A stretch of DNA of 64,000 nucleotides, from NCBI GenBank assembly GCA_031763025.1, contig JASSKH010000017.1, forward strand, positions 4,840,041 through 4,904,040. Direction: 5' to 3'. This DNA comes from Macrocystis pyrifera. Its lineage: Eukaryota; Sar; Phaeophyceae; Laminariales; Laminariaceae. A model generated the notes under the pieces. It was not told the DNA's origin, did not search any database, and saw only the letters and a program-made list of their open reading frames with translations. Position 1 is the stretch's first letter, and the number at the start of each line of letters is the position of its first letter. The position numbers and the translations under genes were made by a program. Below, piece by piece: positions 53,805 through 64,000 of this stretch.

Positions 53805-56800
53805 GTTCGCGACCGATCGGCCGCAATATTTTCCTCAAACACAGGCCTGCCCCGTTTGTTCCCCCCTCCGATCAATCAACCAACCAACCAACCAGTCCAT
53901 CAAATTATACAATAGATGATTCCATAGATCCACCACTCAACTAATCAATCCATCCATCCATCCATCAATCAGTCACCCTTTCTGCCGTAACTCACCCTTC
54001 CCCCACCCACCCCGCGCCGCGACGCTTTTTCCTGATGTGCGTGAATCGCGCGCGGTGGGTGTTGGGATCAGGGAGGACATCAACTCCGTGCTCATGACCG
54101 CCATGCAAGGCCTCCTCGACAAGTACAACATTGACCCCGCCAAGATAGGGAGGCTCGAGGTACAATTTTTCCCAAGGGTGTGTTCAGTAGAGTATACACT
54201 CTGTATGTACCCGGGTACGTTGCCCGGGTATGTACCCGGGTATGACTAACATAACCAGATTCTGGTACCCGGGTACCCCAGAGTACATACCCTACTAAAC
54301 ACACCTCGGGAACTTTCCGTTGGGGTTAGCGGCGAAATACCGCATCGCGTAATTCGCCGTTGATGTTGCTTAGGAGGTGGGAGGAGGGTGGGTCGGCCAT
54401 GAGTTCCGATGTCGAAAGGGTGGAGCAGTTGGGGGGGGGGAAGGAGAAGGAAGGGCTGGGGCGCGGGCGGGGAGGGGGGGGGGGGGGGGGGCAGGGGTGC
54501 GGTCGGAACGCGTGTATGGTTTTGTCTCGAGGCTATATAGCTGTTTAACCGGTCGGGTGCGACCACTACCACTCGAGAGCGGAAAGAGACGCCTCGCTTT
54601 TGTGTTGTGTTTTTTTTGGTCTGTGGGATTATCGAACTTATGCTATTAGAACTCCATATTACTACTCTTAATATGCCTCTACAGCTACAGCTACTACTGC
54701 TGCTACTATTCCTTTGGTTGCTCTTACTTGTTCTACTCATACCACCACTGCCAGTAGTACCACTCCTACTACGATACCAACTCTACAATCTAAAAGGTTG
54801 GGCGAGATGACAGCGCGTTTGACTCATTCCTCTTACAGATCGGTGTCTTGCCTTGGGGGACATTTTCCCGCCGTCTCGGAATCCGGCAGTGGTGTTCGTG
54901 CTATGCGCAGCCCGGTATCGAAAAGAGTGCCATAAAATGCGATACGTGAGACTAGAGCAATCCCCATTTTTTGCCTATAATACTGTTAAACCCTTCTGCT
55001 ACATACAGTACAGCAATTTATTCTCCTATTCTATTTCCAAGTATTTTTTCACAAAAAATGTGGGAGCAGTTCTAAAAGTCTCAAAACAAAGAGGTTAATT
55101 TAACCTAGTCCCCCCAATCCCCTCACCCCCTCGAGATGAAACACGCCTGATTCCCTCCCTCCTACCGGGATTTTCGCCCACTTAGGTCGGGACGGAGACG
55201 TTGGTCGACAAGTCCAAGTCAGCCAAGACGTGGCTCATGCCACTGCTCGGGGAGGGCAACACGGATGTGGAAGGCGTTACGTCCTACAACGCCTGCTACG
55301 GTGGGACCGCGGCCCTCTTCAACTCGGTGGCGTGGGTCGAGAGCAGGTATGGAACGGTATAGGATGGGATGTGCTTGGGAGGGGCTGGGGTGGGCTGGGG
55401 TGGGATGTGAGGTGGGATGGGGTGGGGTGGGGTGGGGATGGGATGGAGTGGTAGGATGGGATGGGATGGGATGGATTAGGATCGGATGGGTGGAATGAAG
55501 TGGTGCCGGATGGGATGGGGTCGGAGGGGAGGGGATGGGAGGGGATAGAATGGGACCGGATGGGATGATACAATATGGTTATGGTAATTTTATTACGGGC
55601 GCACGCGGCCTCCCTCACCCGATCTTACAACGTCACATGGTTGGGTACAATTGCATAGTACAGGCGAACCAACTCAACAAAACGTTTCGTCGTAACCTGG
55701 CAACACCTCCCCCCCCGCCGCCCCTCCTATTTTTGCTCTTCTTTCTTCCACGCGCGTCCTTATTGCCTTTCGTGTGGGTCATGTTGTCGTCGTGTTTATG
55801 TTGGTGGTGGTCGTGGGGCGCGGTCCGGGGGTTACAGTGAGTGGGATGGCCGGTACGCCCTGGTGGTGTGCGGGGACATCGCGGTCTACGAGGCGGGCCC
55901 AGCACGTCCCACCGGCGGATGTGGAGCGGTGGCTATGCTCATCGGCCCCGACGCCCCCCTCGTCCTCGAGCCCGGCCTCCGGTACGCTAGGCGCCGCGGC
56001 TATACACGAAATTCTTGTTCCTGCCCATGGAGTTTCCATGGTCTTGGTAGCCCTGTCGGTGGCCATGGGTTTGCCTGATGACTTGTGTTGTGGTGGTCGC
56101 AGTGTCAGTCCTAGGTCGCTTGTGTTGATCTTGATGGTCGTATTGAGCGTGTTGATGAGCGTATTGATTGTGGTGAAGGTGTTGCTCGTGTTGCTCGTAT
56201 TGATCGTTTCGATACTTCCACGATTATTCTCTCGTGTGACCGTGGTGATAGTGTTGAGCGTGTTGATTTATTGAGCGCGTTGATTTGCATTGAGCGTGTT
56301 GGTCGTGTTTGTAATGTTGACCATGTTGGTCGTATTTATCACACCGATCGTCCGTTGGTCGTGTTGATCGTGTTGATAGGTTGATCGTATTGATCGTGTT
56401 GATAGGTTGATCGCATTGATCGTGTTGCTTGCATTTAGTGTGTTGCTCATAATGATCGTACTGACCGATTTTACCATGTTGCTCGTGTCGATCGCTTTCT
56501 CCGTGTTGACCGTGCTGATCATGTTCATCGTGTTTATCTCCTGGATTGGACCTGCAGCTCTTCCCACTCGAGGGACGTGTACGACTTCTACAAGCCCAAG
56601 CATTCCGAGTATGCGGAGGTCGACGGAAAGCTGTCTCAGGTCTGGACACAGCAAGATGGCGATTTGCTTGTAGCGACCCCTCCTTTTTTTCTGTCTCGTT
56701 TGGTTGTCTGCCTCGTATGCTGTCACCGTGATTTCGTCTTCGTTTTAACGTCATGACGCTGCACAACTGTCCCCACTGCCACTGATTTGCTTGGTAATGC

Positions 56801-59800
56801 CGCTGATATTGTTTGTTGCTGTTGTTGTTGCTGCTGCTGTTGCCATTGCTGTTGTTATTGTCGTCGTTGATCTTTCTCGTTTTTTGCATTGCTACCGATG
56901 TCTCGCTCGTCGCGACCTGTTCATGCACGAATAGGTGTACCATTAAGCAGTATACCTCGCACATCACACTGCACAGCTCCTCGTACACATACCTACACCT
57001 ATCGTTTCAGACAAACACATTATTACTTGTACGAGTATTCAGGGTTTATGTCCTGCCTTGAGGCTCACTTCGCGCACATGTATCTCTGTGATACGTAGGG
57101 GTTCAAACGAAAACGCTCCTTGGTTTGTGCGAAGAGCACGAAGTCATTTGGGTCATTTGGGGGTCTCCAGGTGCATTCAACCACGTGGTGTCACGTATCG
57201 TGGAGGTAGTCGATCTCGTCTACCCCGACTGAGACACCGTCGCCGACAACTCCCGCCCCTTCCACCTCTACTGCGACGCTAGCATCGACGGCTGTCACAG
57301 CCGGGCCAGACACGCGATGCGGCAGGGGTATACGAGCTGGATTGGCCCAGAGACTCACATTCATTCTTCAAGTCATAACTATGCAATGCCGAGGAGTCGG
57401 GAGGAAAACGGCATATCGGTGTAATCAGCCAATCACAGCGCATTTTCACGTGCTCTCGGACGTCGCCTTTGACACTTTTCTCAAATTAACTGAATCCGCT
57501 GCATTTCATATAGTTTTTAGACTGCAAAAGAAGAATTGAAACCTTTTTTTTTTGCGGCGGAATCACAGATTTATTTTTTCGAAAACACAGCAACACAGCA
57601 GCAGACACAGAGACACACACGCGACCCCAGCTCGCACACACGAGAGCGACAGCATGGCGGCCAGCCGCCCTCCCACAGCCACGCACCACTGGCAGAAGAC
57701 GCCAATCCCCGCCTGCTATATAGAGAGACCCAGTGGCAAATGGCGGCTGTTTCTCAACTTCTCACAACGCCCAAGAGCGAAAGCGATTCAAAAGCCAGGG
57801 CGGCGGTTTGACTCAAAGGAGAAAGCAATGGCGGTCATGATGTTCTTCAGGATCAGCTGGGAGTACAGTGTTCGCGGCAGGCGCTTCAAACCTACCGAGA
57901 CAAACCCATTGCCAAGGTCAACATCTGCAGCCAAGGAGACTGCGCTTCCAGCGGGCAAGTCGTGAATTGCGTAGACCATACTGCTGTGAACACGTTTTTT
58001 TTTTATTATTATTTTTTTTCCAACGGCGGGTTTTGCATCAGGCACACACAGCGTCTGCTTCTGCTGCTGCTGCTGTACGGTACTCATCCGTACCACAAAG
58101 CATTGTACTGTTGCTGTTGTATTCACCAGTCCTGCGGGTGTTGTGTGCCTTAACCATTGCTGTCTTGTGTATTTACATGTACTACTGCGCTGATGTGCTG
58201 CTTCTTTCCAAAAAACGGTACAAAAAATACCTGCGTGGATCACCCACAATCGTGTTCAACCGATATAATGTCCTCATGCATACGCGCCGCTGCCATCACG
58301 ACTAGATTCTATAAACATGTACAGCAGTGTACACCACGTTTTTTGTAGGTAGGGCTGCCGTCTGTACGCTCTGCGCGTACTGTACTTATACTGCTGTACC
58401 GATGTACCGCTTATGTACCGAAAACGATATAAATAATACCTCCGTTGGAGTACGCACCCACAATCGTATTCAGCCGTGTAATAACCTCATGCTCACGCGC
58501 CGCTGCCATCACTACTGGATTATATAAACATATACAGCAGTGTCTACCACGCTAGTAGGGCTGCTGTCTGCACGCTCTGCACGTACTGCGTAATTGGCGT
58601 ACTTTTTTGCCTAAAAAAACACCTCGCTGTACTGCTGTACTGTGCCGTAACTCGAAATGACATGTCATCACCGGATGTCAATATGTACAGCGGTACGCAC
58701 CGCGTTTGATTTTGGGATGCTGTCTGTGTGCTGCACGTACTGCTTTATTGATGTGCAACTTGCGCTACTGCTGTACGACCGAGCTCACACGTTACACACC
58801 GCCCTTGCGCATGCAACAAAATTCAGATCTCTGCTCACAGGAAAAGCGCTCAACAGCATCGGCATCCTCAACGCCCGGAAGACAACGGATTTCAAGCGAC
58901 GGTGGCTGGCCGGCTCGAACAAGACCCGCGTAGAGTTCATGCGGAGTCCGAAGTTCTCCAGTCGGGAAAAGCGGGGGTTGGAGCGGGGATGGAACAGGAC
59001 GGAAGGCAAGCTGCGAAGGGACTTCGACAGGCGTAGCGCCTACCTCGGCAACCGGATCTACGAGCTGACCACGCGCATTGCAACCGACGAGGAACACATC
59101 GTGCGTCTCGATGATGCCCTGTCGAGTCCAAAACTCGGCAGTCTTTTTGCCCCCCGCCCCCCTCCCCTGTCGAGGACGACGACGACGACGAGGGCGAGGG
59201 TGAGGAACAGATATCTCCTGCACAGGCAAACCGGTTGTTGTATCAAGGGTACTCGGTGTTATCAGTGCTGAGGAAGGAACGGCTGCGCGACATCAAGCAG
59301 CTGGGCTTCAAGCAGGCCGCTACTTCCAACGGATACCGCGGTCAGGGCAGCCGAGGTCAAACGCTGGGAGCTTTTGAACGAGGCGTCGCTTGCTCGACAC
59401 CATCTTCGCTTCTGCGGATTGGCGGACGTACGTACCCCACCCCGCGATATTTCGCGGTAAGCCCGGCAGTAGGCTCGTTTATGCCGGGCAAAGCGCCGCA
59501 CCCGCCCGATCGTCAAGTACTTTTTTCCGTGCACAGCGTTTTTTTTCGCTGTTAGCGTGCAAGTTCTTGGCAACCTCGTCATTGTGCACACACCGAAATT
59601 TATGCTTGCAAAACCCCCAGGAGTACTCGATCCCCACCCCCCCCCGCCACCTCTGGGTGGAATTTTGGCGACAACAACAGAATATGTCGCCGACTCTCTA
59701 CCACGTGCTGCAGAGCGGTCCTCTCGGTCTTGAAGTCCGGCATCGCCTGCAGGACTTTATCGATATTCTTGTCGTCAGCGACCCCCACCGCTTCCGACAT

Positions 59801-62800
59801 CCCGTTCTTCCACACCCGCTTGCTCCCAGAGGTTCTGCTTCTCTCCCTTTGCTTGCCCCTCGTACCCTTCCTTGACCTTCTCGTTCGGTCCTGACGTAGC
59901 TCCACCATCCTGCGAGACGCCTGAGCCACCACCGTTGCTCGTTTTGTTTTCCGCTTAGCCTTGGGCGCGACTGTCGTGTCTTTGCGCGGGGCAACCTAAT
60001 CGTAAAACGGAGGAGGCGCACCCACCGCGAACGTGCTAGTCTGCATATCGCCCACCTTTAGCTTGAAGTCAGTGGGCACCGCCCCCTCGCTGAACTCCGT
60101 GCTCCACTTGCCATTGGTGAAGTACATCTTTCGCCTCCCCCAGTCCCAAGCACCCCTCCGTCATGACGGTATCCCGTAACTTCTTCTGCTTCCCCCCGTA
60201 CTTGATGTTCATGTTGGTCACGTGCAACCCATCCTCTCGCTGCTTCGCATGCCCTGAAGAGCGATCGACCTCACAAACCACTTGCGTGGTGGGATCGATG
60301 TGTTCCAAAACATCCAACACGTCCTCGGTCTGTTCCTTGAACTGTTCGTATGCCGAGTGTCGGTCCTCGTGTTTTCCGTAGTCGATAAAGGGTAGACCAG
60401 GACTTCGCGTCAGCTTTGTTTTGGGCATTCTTCTTGCGCTCTTCGTTGATCTCGTTGAGCACATCGTCCGACAAAGGTAAGCCGAAGCCGTATCTCTCAT
60501 CCTGAAACGCAGACACCATCTCCCCCCGGGCCCTCCGTATTTTTGCGCAGCCCACGTACCCCTTGAATCCCCCACTCGTTGCCCTCTCGTGCATACGCCT
60601 TGTACACACCTTTGTCCAGTCCGATGTGGCGCACCATCTTGCTGCATTTGCACATGCTCGCGGGGTGGTGCATCTCGCAGGGGGCGGCCGCAGCGGCGGC
60701 AAAGCCGACGCTCTTATGCCCACCCTAATATTTTCTAATATTTGTCAAGTGCCTTGCGGAGAGCGTCGAAGTCGCCGACAGAGCTGTTGTCCCTCAGCAG
60801 GTCGACATGGAACTCGATGCACGGAGTCCCATCGATCACGCAATCGTAAACCTCTGCGTAGAAATCCCCCGCCGGGTCTTGTTGCTTGAGGTCGTTGATC
60901 CGCCTCAACTCCTCCGCGCTCAGTGAGTCCTTTTGTACTAACACCCTTACCGGTTGTCACAGCTCGAGCTTCCGCTTCAGCTCGATATACTCTCCACGAT
61001 AGGCAACTACGTCCGGCCTCTCGTGGCCATCAGTGTAGAAGGATTTCGTGGCCCCCTCGTACTTGCACCGCAACGCTTTCATCCACGAGTGGACAGCGGA
61101 CATGGAGACGGGAAGCGTCGCTTGATACGTCGACAGGAGTCTACAGATCCCCAGTTCGTTCTCGAACAGCGTCGAGTTGGCGTATGTCCAGACGTCCTTG
61201 AGGCCATCAGTGTAAAAGGATTTCGTGGCCCGCTCGTACTTGCACCGCAACGCTTTCATCCACGAGTGAACAGTGGACATGGAGACGCTTCGGCTTACCT
61301 TTGTCGGACGACGTGCTCAACGAGATCAACGAAGAGCGCAAGAAGAATGCCCAAAACAAAGCTGACGCGAAGTCCTGGTCTACCCTTTCTCGACTACGGA
61401 AAACACGAGGACCGACACTGGGCATACGAACAGTTCAAGGAACAGACCGAGGACGTGTTGGATGTTTTGGAACACATCGATCCCACCACGCAAGTGGTTT
61501 GTGAGGTCGATCGCTCTTCAGGGCATGCGAAGCAGCGAGAGGATGGGTTGCACGTGACCAACATGAACATCAAGTACGGGGGGAAGCAGAAGAAGTTACG
61601 GATACCGTCATGACGGAGGGGTGCTTGGGGCTGGGGGAGGCGAAGATGTACTTCACCAATGGCAAGTGGAGCACGGAGTTCAGCGAGGGGGCGGTGCCCA
61701 CTGACTTCAAGCTGAAGGTGGGCGATATGCAGACTAGCACGTTCGCGATGGGTGCGCCTCCTCCGTTTTACGATTAGGTTGCCCCGCGCAAAGACACGAC
61801 AGTCGCGCCCAAGGCTAAGCCGAAAACAAATCGAGCAACGGAGGTGGCTCAGGCGCCTCGCAGGATGGTGGAGCTACGTCAGGACCGAACGAGAAGGTCA
61901 AGGAAGGGTACGAGGGGCAAGCAAAGGGAGAGAAGCAGAACCTCTGGGAGCAAGCGGGTGTGGAAGAACGGGATGTCGGAAGCGGTAGTGGTCGCTGACG
62001 ACAAGAATATCGATAAAGTCCTGCAGGTGATGCCGGACTTCAAGACCGAGAGGACCGCTCTGCAGCACGTGGTAGAGAGTCGGCGACATATTCTGTTGTT
62101 GTCGCCAAAATTCCACCCAGAGGTGGCGGGGGTGGGGATCGAGTACTTCTGGGGGTTTTGCAAGCATAAATTTTCGGCGTGTGCACAATGACGAGGTTGC
62201 CAAGAACTTGCACGCCAACATCGATAAAACGATGTGCACGGAAAAGTACTTGACGATCGGGCGGGTGCGGCGCTTTGCCCGGCATAAACGAGCCTACTGC
62301 CGAGCTTACCGGGAAATATCGCGGGGTGGGGTAGTGGTAAAGAGTAAGGAGCTGATCGGGAAAATGCGCGCGAAGCAAAAGGCTTACCGCAACATTCTGG
62401 ACATGGAACCTGGTTTCCTTACTAAGCAATAACCTGGGCCTGGCGGCCAGCTGGGGGGGGCAGGGGTAAAGGTTTGGTGTACCCTACTGTTCGAGTATGT
62501 AGTGCACGCAGAGAGTTCGTTGTTGAGCACGTGGTGTTTGTATTGCTTGACAGTACGAAGAACGTGTGGCGCAGCTGTGCACAACGCAGAAAATGATTTT
62601 GTAAACAATAAATACCGTCTGTGAGGCCCAACTTTACCCATACCGTACGCGACAGAATATGGTACTACTACTGTACTGTATTACCGAACAACACGTTTTG
62701 GGAGCTCTACTTAAGCGATATCTTTCCAGTGCCACCCTTGTCGGTGCTGGCGTTGCGCTTGGTGGGGAGACGTCAAGGTTTCAATACACTACGTAGGGGG

Positions 62801-64000
62801 GTGGTATCCTACGTATGTGGGTGGTATACTACGCCACCCACAATCCTGACGTCAAAAAGAAATACGGGAATATCCGCATCCACGGACGTTTTTTCTTTTT
62901 TTTCTTCAAATCCCTTTGTCGCAAAACAAATATTCCCATATTTACAAATATCGGCCTAACCTGTGAAAAAAAAAAAATGCAGGCGCAATTACCTTTGTAA
63001 TACTACTAATAATTACGCGTCAAAAATTCGAGTGAAAATTCGTAAAAACCGCGTGGAACTCCCGTCCCACCATGTTGTCAGCCTCTGGGCCAATCCAGCT
63101 CGTAGCTTCTAAAAATTTCTGAGGCTCCTCCACATCTCACCATAACAACCGACTATCCTTAAATACGAGCCTGCCGAGAAATCCCATTGGCTACGTGGGC
63201 TAATAATATAATTCAAGCCTCGGACAGATCGTCGATTCCTGATCTGTATGATTTGTATGACCTGTATGATCTACTGTAGCTCGTGTTGCCGGGTGGGAGT
63301 CGTATAACCTGCACGGTCCCAAGAACATGTTTCCTGGTTTGAGTTAGTGCTCCATACATGGATCTTGCACAGCATCTCTTGGCGGCAGGTTAGGGTCTAT
63401 ATTATTTATATGTAGATGATCTATCTGTAGATTATCTATCTGTAGGTGATCTATCTGTCCGAGGTGTAGTTCCTCTGTCGAGGAATCTCGGTTGTATAGT
63501 GAGAAAAAACTCTGTTTGGCTCAAAAAGTGCAAGCCCTACGTTCCATGCCTGTCATCATATTCAAGAAAGTCCGACTCACAAGCCGCTCTCGGTACGATG
63601 CAGCTCACTCACCCCTCATGCGACTCGCCGAATGCCTCACGCTTCGCTTCGCGTTTGGCGCAAGCAATGTCTATACCTGGTCGGTGAGAACCCGACGTGC
63701 TCCGTTCTGGCATTGTAGGGATGCGAGGGGTCGATGGTCACACGACTACGGCCATGCATGACATTGAATAACCCCCCTCCCGCCCCCCCTATATACCGTT
63801 GCACGGCCCCCCATCGCCCCTCTCTCCTCTTTCTCTCCACTCCGCTCGTCGACTGACTTGAGTGCGACTTGTTTCGCGCGTACCGCTTCTTGCTGCTTTT
63901 GCGTGTGTACCTTCTCGTTTTCTGTTTTCGCATGCGCTCTCTCTCCCTCCCCCCCTTTCTCTCTCTCTCTCTCTGTATCTCTCTCCAGTCGGTCTACTTG
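51949..64000 (+). CDS. Hydroxymethylglutaryl-CoA synthase, 5' part (seven exons, runs off the window)
   Basis: Condenses acetyl-CoA with acetoacetyl-CoA to HMG-CoA, the step before HMG-CoA reductase in the mevalonate pathway. Exons 51,949-52,044, 53,311-53,393, 54,072-54,159, 55,186-55,346, 55,838-55,981, 56,558-56,639 and 63,989 onward join in phase to 222 residues; about half the protein is missing. Conserved points are [11 protein letters not shown] (16-26), GKYTIGLGQ (43-51), [24 protein letters not shown] (E93 is the expected general base), [12 protein letters not shown] with the acetylated catalytic Cys126, [34 protein letters not shown] and DFYKP...VDGKLS. The active-site His lies beyond the window. 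The Met at 51,949 gives a plausible start, but CCCCCATGCACAG there could be an acceptor, so an upstream exon is possible. Confidence 0.93.
53100..53310 (+). promoter_or_regulatory. Long pyrimidine-rich tract before exon 2
   Basis: About 200 nt rich in C and T with a C run near 53,172-53,183, ending at the ACAACAG acceptor. Confidence 0.45.
53311..53393 (+). CDS. HMG-CoA synthase exon 2
   Basis: [19 protein letters not shown], then NRLAFVDD; ends with two bases of an Arg codon before GTAGGC. Confidence 0.95.
53749..53802. repeat. GA dinucleotide microsatellite
   Basis: About 26 AG units in HMG-CoA synthase intron 2; followed by CAACCAACCAA and ATCCATCCATCC micro-repeats to 53,965. Confidence 0.95.
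54072..54159 (+). CDS. HMG-CoA synthase exon 3
   Basis: [19 protein letters not shown], then [10 protein letters not shown]. The first base completes Arg60; phase 0 end before GTACAA. Confidence 0.95.
54167..54315. mobile_element. Foldback MITE of about 150 bp
   Basis: CCCAAGGGTGTGTTCAGTAG pairs with CTACTAAACACACCTCGGG, and inner TACCCGGGTAC blocks pair with each other. It begins only eight bases after the exon 3 donor in intron 3. Confidence 0.7.
54420..54495. repeat. G-rich tract in intron 3
   Basis: G runs of 10 to 18 nt, the longest at about 54,474-54,491. Confidence 0.85.
55186..55346 (+). CDS. HMG-CoA synthase exon 4
   Basis: [19 protein letters not shown], then [19 protein letters not shown]. 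It contains the catalytic Cys126 and Glu93. Ends with two bases of a Ser codon before GTATGG. Confidence 0.96.
55355..55570. repeat. GGGATGGGATGG repeat region in intron 4
   Basis: Degenerate GGGAT/GGGGT units directly behind the exon 4 donor. Confidence 0.85.
55838..55981 (+). CDS. HMG-CoA synthase exon 5
   Basis: [19 protein letters not shown], then [19 protein letters not shown] and LVLEPGL. Splits Ser143 and Arg191 codons at its borders. Confidence 0.96.
56110..56545. repeat. Minisatellite, GTGTTGATC-type units
   Basis: Many 9- to 18-bp units of TGTTGATCG/TATTGATCG/TGTTGACCG in HMG-CoA synthase intron 5, ending just before exon 6. Confidence 0.88.
56558..56639 (+). CDS. HMG-CoA synthase exon 6
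   Basis: [19 protein letters not shown], then EVDGKLSQ. Phase 0 end before GTCTGG. A 7.35-kb intron follows. Confidence 0.95.
56640..57332. other. Left part of HMG-CoA synthase intron 6
   Basis: GTTGCTGTTGTTGTTGCTG repeats near 56,815-56,865; no gene. It ends at the TA that precedes the transposon. Confidence 0.45.
57552..57965 (+). CDS. Small basic ORF near the left end of the transposon
   Basis: A 137-codon open frame; the part from the Met at 57,654 ([19 protein letters not shown], then [18 protein letters not shown]) is well mixed and basic. It may be an N-terminal exon of the transposase or an accessory frame. Not recognised. Confidence 0.35.
   Translation: MRRNHRFIFSKTQQHSSRHRDTHATPARTHESDSMAASRPPTATHHWQKTPIPACYIERPSGKWRLFLNFSQRPRAKAIQKPGRRFDSKEKAMAVMMFFRISWEYSVRGRRFKPTETNPLPRSTSAAKETALPAGKS
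57966..58785. repeat. Diverged tandem repeat inside the transposon, about 230-bp unit
   Basis: Units near 58,120-58,345, 58,345-58,570 and 58,570-58,780 share CTGTACTGCTGTAC-like, GCTGCTGTCTGCACGCTCTG, CCACAATCGTATTCA and CGCCGCTGCCATCAC words. Confidence 0.6.
58790..59432 (+). pseudogene. Putative N-terminal part of the transposase
   Basis: Open frame from about 58,790 with [55 protein letters not shown] and [18 protein letters not shown], then in another frame [19 protein letters not shown] and [16 protein letters not shown]. Highly basic and helical, consistent with an N-terminal DNA-binding region, but assignment rests on position. The frame changes near 59,150, and the sequence meets the inverted arm at 59,433. 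Confidence 0.45.
59433..61288 (-). pseudogene. DDE transposase copy 1 (inverted)
   Basis: Reading from 61,288 leftward: [38 protein letters not shown], a Cys/His cluster [87 protein letters not shown] and [19 protein letters not shown] (DDE core), then PKFHPEV...FW and [20 protein letters not shown]. It lacks the last 30 or so residues, and stops and frame changes break it at several places. A direct repeat of 86 bp (61,025-61,110 and 61,203-61,288) duplicates its MKALRCKYE part. Confidence 0.8.
61288..62432 (+). pseudogene. DDE transposase copy 2 (direct orientation)
   Basis: Starts abruptly at [19 protein letters not shown] and runs to a natural-looking end MEPGFLTKQ with stop at 62,430-62,432. 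It has the [13 protein letters not shown] and GGKQKK motifs, [38 protein letters not shown] and [12 protein letters not shown]. At least one base is missing near 61,599 relative to copy 1, and the frame also shifts near 61,390 and 62,190. The right TIR lies 670 bp downstream. Confidence 0.8.
62433..63082. other. 3' part of the transposon, no gene
   Basis: Non-coding DNA between the transposase stop and the right terminal repeat; a GTAGGTGGGTGGTATACTACG-like palindromic segment lies near 62,795-62,840. Confidence 0.5.
63195..63482 (+). repeat. Dispersed repeat family C
   Basis: Best-preserved copy: CGGACAGATCGTCGATTCC, TTGCCGGGTGGGAGTCGTA, CATGTTTCCTGGTTTGAG, GGCGGCAGGTTAGG, then three GATCTATCTGTAG units and a final GTCCGAGGTG. 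Confidence 0.8.
63598..63770 (+). repeat. Dispersed repeat family D
   Basis: Partner of 20,796-20,975 in reverse. Contains GCAGCTCACTC, ATGCGACTCGCCGAATGCC, GCAAGCAATGTCTATACC and ACTACGGCCATGCATGACAT. Confidence 0.75.
63989..64000 (+). CDS. HMG-CoA synthase exon 7, first four codons
   Basis: TCGGTCTACTTG (SVYL) follows a long CT-rich tract and CTCCAG. In the family the residues after VDGKLS(Q) are xCYLxAL, so this is the expected continuation in phase 0. The exon is cut by the window edge. Confidence 0.8.

Larger units (their letters stand above)
57333..63102 (+). mobile_element. Tc1/IS630-like DNA transposon with internal transposase palindrome, 5.77 kb
   Basis: Perfect 20-bp inverted ends CGAGCTGGATTGGCCCAGAG, flanked by TA on both sides (57,331-57,332 and 63,103-63,104), as Tc1/mariner-type insertion leaves. 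Inside are two inverted arms of about 1.05 kb (59,433-60,488 and 61,288-62,333) around a 0.8-kb spacer; both arms carry the same part of a DDE transposase of a kind widespread in fungal and algal genomes. The arms differ by few substitutions and by different single-base indels, so they are separately decayed copies. It sits wholly inside intron 6 of HMG-CoA synthase and probably cannot move by itself. Confidence 0.85.

Noticed and set aside
63730-63770. 5S rRNA fragment
   Set aside because: Only about 12 bases resemble the start of 5S rRNA, and the internal control boxes are absent.

Overview
This is nuclear DNA from a eukaryote with intron-rich genes and very large, repeat-filled introns. 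GC-rich exons with GT-AG introns, a cytosolic-type HMG-CoA synthase, a glycerol kinase split into 11 exons over 31 kb, and intergenic DNA full of MITEs, microsatellites and homopolymer C/G runs would fit a brown alga or a related stramenopile. The organism is an inference; no sequence marker here proves it. I see no rRNA, no CRISPR array and no bacterial gene organisation.

Three protein-coding genes can be supported. (1) 11,194-16,880, plus strand: a three-exon gene for a 798-residue Ala/Pro-rich protein with a basic C terminus, not recognised. (2) 50,293 down to 19,060, minus strand: a complete glycerol kinase gene. Its 11 exons join with consistent phases into 582 codons, and every active-site position I could check is present with a constant +2 offset from the E. 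coli enzyme. (3) 51,949 past the right edge, plus strand: the first seven exons of HMG-CoA synthase, including the catalytic Cys; the last exon seen is cut by the window end. Genes 2 and 3 are divergent, with about 1.65 kb between their first coding exons. Genes 1 and 2 converge across about 2.2 kb. One tRNA-Leu(UAG) lies on the plus strand inside glycerol kinase intron 6.

Region by region: 1-11 kb holds no intact gene, but has a decayed copy of glycerol kinase exon 10 with 3' flank (2.3-3.7 kb), a 400-bp foldback (4.5-4.95 kb), a 0.5-kb TAC microsatellite (5.7-6.2 kb) and a LINE-like remnant (6.6-6.95 kb). 11-17 kb is the unknown gene. 19-50 kb is glycerol kinase; its introns hold at least ten copies of a TTAA-flanked palindromic MITE, several 105-bp TA-flanked MITEs, two hAT-like non-autonomous elements with 8-bp target duplications, a PIF/Harbinger-like element with TTA duplications, a LINE 3' fragment, and three unrelated elements built of short tandem palindromic units. 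52-64 kb is HMG-CoA synthase; its sixth intron (7.35 kb) carries a 5.77-kb Tc1/IS630-like transposon with perfect 20-bp terminal inverted repeats and an internal palindrome made of two inverted transposase copies.

Biologically, glycerol kinase makes glycerol-3-phosphate from glycerol and HMG-CoA synthase starts the mevalonate (sterol/isoprenoid) route. Both draw on lipid carbon, so a shared bidirectional promoter is possible but not shown. The most unusual points are a hydrophobic C-terminal tail on glycerol kinase whose codons run into a minisatellite, partial duplicates of exon 10 that carry decoy splice sites on both sides of the real exon, and the cluster of tandem-palindrome elements in intron 1. 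I saw no retroviral, LTR or Polinton-like element.
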